Assembly: GCA_022560215.1 (NCBI GenBank)
Contig: JADFTO010000096.1
Location: 1-9,230, forward strand
Length of the DNA stretch: 9,230 nt
From: Pseudomonadota bacterium
GTDB lineage: Bacteria > Pseudomonadota > Alphaproteobacteria > Rhodospirillales > 2-02-FULL-58-16
Direction: 5' to 3'
A model generated the notes under the pieces. That model did no database searches and was not told the DNA's origin. It saw only the letters and a list, made by a program, of their open reading frames with translations. Of the stretch, positions 6,572 to 9,230 are shown piece after piece (within the stretch, counting starts at the first letter, position 1; every line of letters starts with the position of its first letter). Both the position numbers and the translations under genes were made by a program.

Positions 6572-8755
6572 ATGGCCGAGGTGGAAGAAGCGGCCGAAAA
6601 GGCCGATGACCAGCCGAGGGGGCCGGAATCCGAGCCGCCGCGACGGATCAACTGGACGGCCGTCGGCATCGGCGCCGGCATGGCCGCCGTGATCGCGATT
6701 GCGGTCTATTTCACCTTCTCTTTCGTCGACGAGGAACGCAAGCGCACCATGCAGGCGTGGCAAATCCGCCTCGGCATCGTCGCCAACAGCCGCGCCGCGT
6801 CCGTCAATGAATGGGTGGAGCAGAACTTCGCCCACATGCGCGAGCTGAGCGAAAACGCCTCCCTGCAGATCTACATGACCGAACTCGCCCTCGGCGGGGG
6901 GGACGCCTCGGAGGTAACGGACGAGGCGGCCCAGGCGACCTACCTGCGCAACCTCCTGGTGGCCACGGCCGAGCGCACCGGCTTCAAGGCCCCGGCCCCG
7001 GTCGGCGAGGTCGCCGCCAACGTGGAAATCGTCGGCGTCGCCGGCATCGCCCTGGTCGACGCCGACGGCAAGTCCATGGTCAGCACGCCCGCCATGCCGC
7101 CCGTCTCGGGCAGGATCCGCAGGGCGGTGGCCTCGGCCCTGGATGGCGAGCCGGCCCTGATCGACATGTACATGGGGGCTTCCAACCTGCCCACCATGGG
7201 TTTCGTCCTGCCCATTTACGGCATCCAGGACGACGGCGAGGGGGCGAAAGGAATCGGCGCCGTCATCGGCATGCGCACCGTGGGCCGGGAACTCTTCGAA
7301 CGGCTGAAGCAGCCGGGAGAAACCGCGGAAACGACCGAGACCTACCTGGTCCGATCCACCGGGGGGACGGTGGAATACCTATCGCCGCTTGCCGACGGCA
7401 CGGCGCCGCTGAAGCGCTCCCTGGCCGCCGACACGCCCGACCTGGCGGCCACCTTCGCCATGCAGAAGCCGGGCGGATTCGCCATCAAGCGGGACTACGC
7501 GGGCGACCAGGTGCTGGTCGCCTCGCGGCCGGTTGCCGCCCTCCCCTGGGTCCTGGTCAGGAAGATCACGCGGGCCGAGGCCCTGTCCGGAACCGAGACC
7601 CGCCTGACCACCATCCTCGTCGTGTTCGTGCTCATCATCATCGGCGTCACGGTGTCCATCATCGCCGTCTGGCGCCACGGCAGCTCCCTGCGCGCCACGG
7701 CCGCCCTGGAGAAGGCCAGCATCGCGGCCCAGCGCTTCGAAAACATGAGCAAGTTCATGCGGGTGGTCACCAACAGCCAGCCCGCCGTGATCGCCGCCGT
7801 CACCGGCGACACCACCTACACCTTCGCCAACGAGCCGGCCTCGCGCGAGGCCGGCATCCCCGTCGAGGACATGATGGGCAAGACCATGGCCAGCGTCATG
7901 GGCCCGGTCAAGGCCAAGAGCCTGGAGGAAATCAATACCCGCATCCTCAGGAACTTCGAGCAGGCGGAGGCCGACGGCATCGAGGATGCGGTGGAAAGCA
8001 TCCGCGAATCCCATCTGCTCACCATCGGGGAGGACGAGGACGAACAAGTGTTCAAGACGGAGCACGTCCCCCTGCGCGGCGACAGGGATTACCCGCCGGG
8101 CGTCCTCATGGTGGTCGACGACATCACGGAGCTGACCCGCGAGCGCAGGATGAGCGAGAAAAGGATGCGCCAGCTGATCGACACCCTGGTCGACGTGGTG
8201 GACAGGCGGGATCCCTTCTCGGTCGATTACTCTTCCCGCGTGGCCGAGGTCTCACGCGCCATCGCCGGCGAAATGGAGACTCCGGAAGAGGACGTCAAGA
8301 CGGTGGATATCGCGGGCAGCCTGATGAACCTGGGAAGGATATTCATCCCCACGGCGGTGTTGTCCAAGACCGGCGAACTGACGCCCGAGGAAAGGGCGCA
8401 GATCGATTCCAGCTACCTGGTCAGCGCCGAGCTGCTGGAGGGCGTAAGCTTCGAGGGCCCCGTGGTGGAAACCATCAAGCTGCTGGGCGAGAACTGGGAC
8501 GGCTCCGGGCGCCAGGGCAAGGAAGGCGACGACATCCTGCTCACGGCCCGCATCCTTTCCGCCGCCAGCGCCTTCGTCTCCATGGTCAGCCCGCGCTCCT
8601 ACCGGGATTCCATGACCTTCGATGACGCCGTCGACTCGCTCATGCAACAGGCCGGTTCCAGGTTCGACCGCAAGCCCGTCTCGGCCCTCGTCAACTACCT
8701 GGACAACCGGGGAGGCGCGGAGGCATGGGCCCACTACCGCGAACGGCCCAGCTAA
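6572..8755 (+). CDS. Membrane receptor: periplasmic sensor-like domain, PAS-like domain and catalytically degenerate HD-GYP domain
   Basis: The 727-residue protein has membrane helices at about 27-50 and 346-366 that enclose a large periplasmic domain (about 51-345), resembling dCache-type sensors. A signalling helix and a PAS-like domain (about 385-520, ending VLMVVDDITELT) follow. The last part (about 535-710) has the HD-GYP framework: SSRVAEVSRAIA, LGRIFIPTAVLSKTGELTPEE, WDGSG, ARILSAASAFVSM, SPRSYR. Normal HD-GYP enzymes hydrolyse cyclic di-GMP with a bound metal centre. Here the ligands are gone: HD is M585-N586, the HSxRV histidine is Y553, the HP histidine is S614, the HH pair is L638-G639, the late aspartate is S666, and GYP is GRQ (646-648). 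It is therefore very likely a pseudo-enzyme, possibly a nucleotide receptor. It is divergent from lapG, 124 bases apart. The start is fixed by the GGGGAGG ribosome binding site. Confidence 0.87.
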   Translation: MAEVEEAAEKADDQPRGPESEPPRRINWTAVGIGAGMAAVIAIAVYFTFSFVDEERKRTMQAWQIRLGIVANSRAASVNEWVEQNFAHMRELSENASLQIYMTELALGGGDASEVTDEAAQATYLRNLLVATAERTGFKAPAPVGEVAANVEIVGVAGIALVDADGKSMVSTPAMPPVSGRIRRAVASALDGEPALIDMYMGASNLPTMGFVLPIYGIQDDGEGAKGIGAVIGMRTVGRELFERLKQPGETAETTETYLVRSTGGTVEYLSPLADGTAPLKRSLAADTPDLAATFAMQKPGGFAIKRDYAGDQVLVASRPVAALPWVLVRKITRAEALSGTETRLTTILVVFVLIIIGVTVSIIAVWRHGSSLRATAALEKASIAAQRFENMSKFMRVVTNSQPAVIAAVTGDTTYTFANEPASREAGIPVEDMMGKTMASVMGPVKAKSLEEINTRILRNFEQAEADGIEDAVESIRESHLLTIGEDEDEQVFKTEHVPLRGDRDYPPGVLMVVDDITELTRERRMSEKRMRQLIDTLVDVVDRRDPFSVDYSSRVAEVSRAIAGEMETPEEDVKTVDIAGSLMNLGRIFIPTAVLSKTGELTPEERAQIDSSYLVSAELLEGVSFEGPVVETIKLLGENWDGSGRQGKEGDDILLTARILSAASAFVSMVSPRSYRDSMTFDDAVDSLMQQAGSRFDRKPVSALVNYLDNRGGAEAWAHYRERPS

Positions 8756-8796
8756 AAACTTACCTCAAGCCCGGCGGCGGCGCTCCCGCAAAGCGG

Positions 8797-8811
8797 GGAA
8801 CCCGTGGTTCC
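8797..8811. repeat. Perfect 6-3-6 palindrome abutting direct repeat copy 2
   Basis: GGAACC, CGT, GGTTCC forms a perfect inverted repeat. Its right arm is the first part of the direct repeat. A second small hairpin, CCCGC-AAA-GCGGG (8785-8797), lies just before it. Together they make this 3' region of the receptor gene structurally rich, and it may be a 3' RNA fold or a binding site. Confidence 0.4.
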
Positions 8812-8833
8812 AACTAGCCGGATAGCGCTCCAG
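8805..8833 (+). repeat. 29-bp direct repeat, copy 2, downstream of the receptor gene
   Basis: It matches 2667-2695 in the same orientation at 27 of 29 positions, with identical core 8810-8830. Unlike copy 1 it has no + strand gene after it; a strong terminator follows at 8883-8912. The pairing partner also differs: GGTTCC here pairs with GGAACC upstream, while GGTCCC in copy 1 pairs with GGGACC downstream. Confidence 0.85.
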
Positions 8834-8882
8834 ATTCGGGAAAGGGGTCCGTGGCGTATATCGGGCGCACGCCAAAACTCGA

Positions 8883-8912
8883 GGCGGAGGACGCGAGCGC
8901 CCTCCGCCTTTT
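8883..8912. terminator. Rho-independent terminator, best on the + strand, possibly bidirectional
   Basis: GGCGGAGG (8883-8890) and CCTCCGCC (8901-8908) form a perfect 8-bp GC-rich stem with a 10-base loop. TTTT follows at 8909-8912 on the + strand, making a classic terminator for transcripts from the receptor gene or the repeat region. On the - strand the stem lies about 17 bases beyond the RTX stop and is followed by CGAGTTTT, so it could end that transcript too. Confidence 0.8.
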
Positions 8913-8924
8913 GTCTGGAAGAGT

Positions 8925-9230
8925 CTATGCGCCGCTGGAATCCGGTATGGGGATGCTGGCCGCTATCGCATCGGTCACCGTGTAACTCTCCTCGGTTCCC
9001 GTATTTTCGTCGCGGAACTTCAGGTGCTCGATGTTCTTCAAGGTGTCGGTATCCGATCCGTCCTTGGCCTTGACGGTCAACTCGCCGCTGACCGTGTCCA
9101 CGTAGATATCGTAGTCCGTGACCAGGCCATCGAAGACGGCCGTGTCGTCGCCGGCGCCGCCGTCGAGCATGTCGTCGCCCTCGCCGCCGATCAGCACGTC
9201 GTCGCCGAGGCTGGGCCAGAGCACGTCGTC
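8925..9230 (-). CDS. C-terminal part of a second RTX (hemolysin-type calcium-binding) protein, 5' end outside window
   Basis: The frame is open from the right edge to a TAG stop at 8925-8927, about 101 residues. It begins with tandem RTX nonapeptides: LGDDVLIGG, EGDDMLDGG, AGDDTAVF. These fold as a calcium-bound beta-roll outside the cell. A typical post-repeat region follows: DYDIYVD, GELTVKAKDGSDTDTLKNIEHLKF, then a short tail ending DSSGA. RTX repeats plus an uncleaved C-terminal signal mark a type I secretion substrate, so the ABC/HlyD pair in this window could export it (inference). Only the end of the gene is seen. Whether it is a LapA-like adhesin with an N-terminal LapG site, or a shorter enzyme, cannot be decided here. 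GC is high, unlike the RTX fragment at the left edge. Confidence 0.85.
   Translation of the reverse strand, partial: DDVLWPSLGDDVLIGGEGDDMLDGGAGDDTAVFDGLVTDYDIYVDTVSGELTVKAKDGSDTDTLKNIEHLKFRDENTGTEESYTVTDAIAASIPIPDSSGA

Noticed and set aside
5746..6609. + strand open frame opposite lapG.
   Set aside because: The - strand frame carries a signal peptide and the full LapG catalytic triad; the + frame has no recognisable domain.
6811..8625. Second long + strand frame inside the receptor gene.
   Set aside because: It is an arginine/glycine/histidine-rich shadow frame of 6572-8755, which has clear domains and a ribosome binding site.
8797..8873. A tRNA-like fold suggested by GGTTCC and several short stems.
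   Set aside because: No cloverleaf with acceptor, anticodon and T-arm consensus (GGTTCGAATCC) could be assembled.
8804..9073. Open frame starting within repeat copy 2 (MVPTSRIAL...), echoed by the same peptide from copy 1.
   Set aside because: The shared peptide only reflects the DNA repeat. In copy 1 the frame ends at once, and in copy 2 it runs antisense to the RTX gene through the terminator.

Overview
The window comes from a high-GC Gram-negative bacterium, most likely an alphaproteobacterium (Rhodospirillales-like). This rests on strong G/C bias at third codon positions, a SapC-family protein, and a type I secretion locus paired with a LapG-type protease. The species cannot be named from sequence alone. 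No rRNA, tRNA, CRISPR array or insertion sequence is visible.

Layout. (a) Positions 1-573 hold the C-terminal end of a large RTX/T1SS-type surface protein on the + strand. It is clearly lower in GC than the rest, and its first ~80-110 bases look like a different sequence. (b) Positions 650-5675 hold four + strand genes: a SapC-family protein, an exported Sel1-repeat protein, a type I secretion ABC transporter, and its HlyD/LapC-type adaptor, whose start overlaps the ABC stop by 4 bases. (c) Positions 5737-6447 on the - strand encode a LapG-type periplasmic cysteine protease (BTLCP family). (d) It is divergent from 6572-8755 (+), a two-pass membrane receptor with a periplasmic sensor-like domain, a PAS-like domain and an HD-GYP-like domain that has lost every recognisable metal ligand. 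(e) Positions 8925-9230 (-) hold the C-terminus of a second RTX protein that runs off the right edge, with a strong hairpin terminator at 8883-8912.

How the genes may work together. The ABC and HlyD proteins, with a TolC-like channel not in this window, would export giant RTX adhesins, of which the two flanking RTX fragments are candidates. LapG would cut such adhesins from the cell surface. In the Pseudomonas Lap system LapG is held in check by LapD, a membrane receptor with degenerate GGDEF and EAL domains that binds c-di-GMP. No LapD homologue is visible here. Its position beside lapG is taken by the degenerate HD-GYP receptor. The main hypothesis is that this pseudo-enzyme is a non-homologous LapD substitute that controls LapG by inside-out signalling.

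Two near-identical 29-bp direct repeats (2667-2695 and 8805-8833) bracket the ABC-HlyD-LapG-receptor block. The first sits directly on the ABC gene's translation start. They are either a shared regulatory element or the scars of a cassette insertion.
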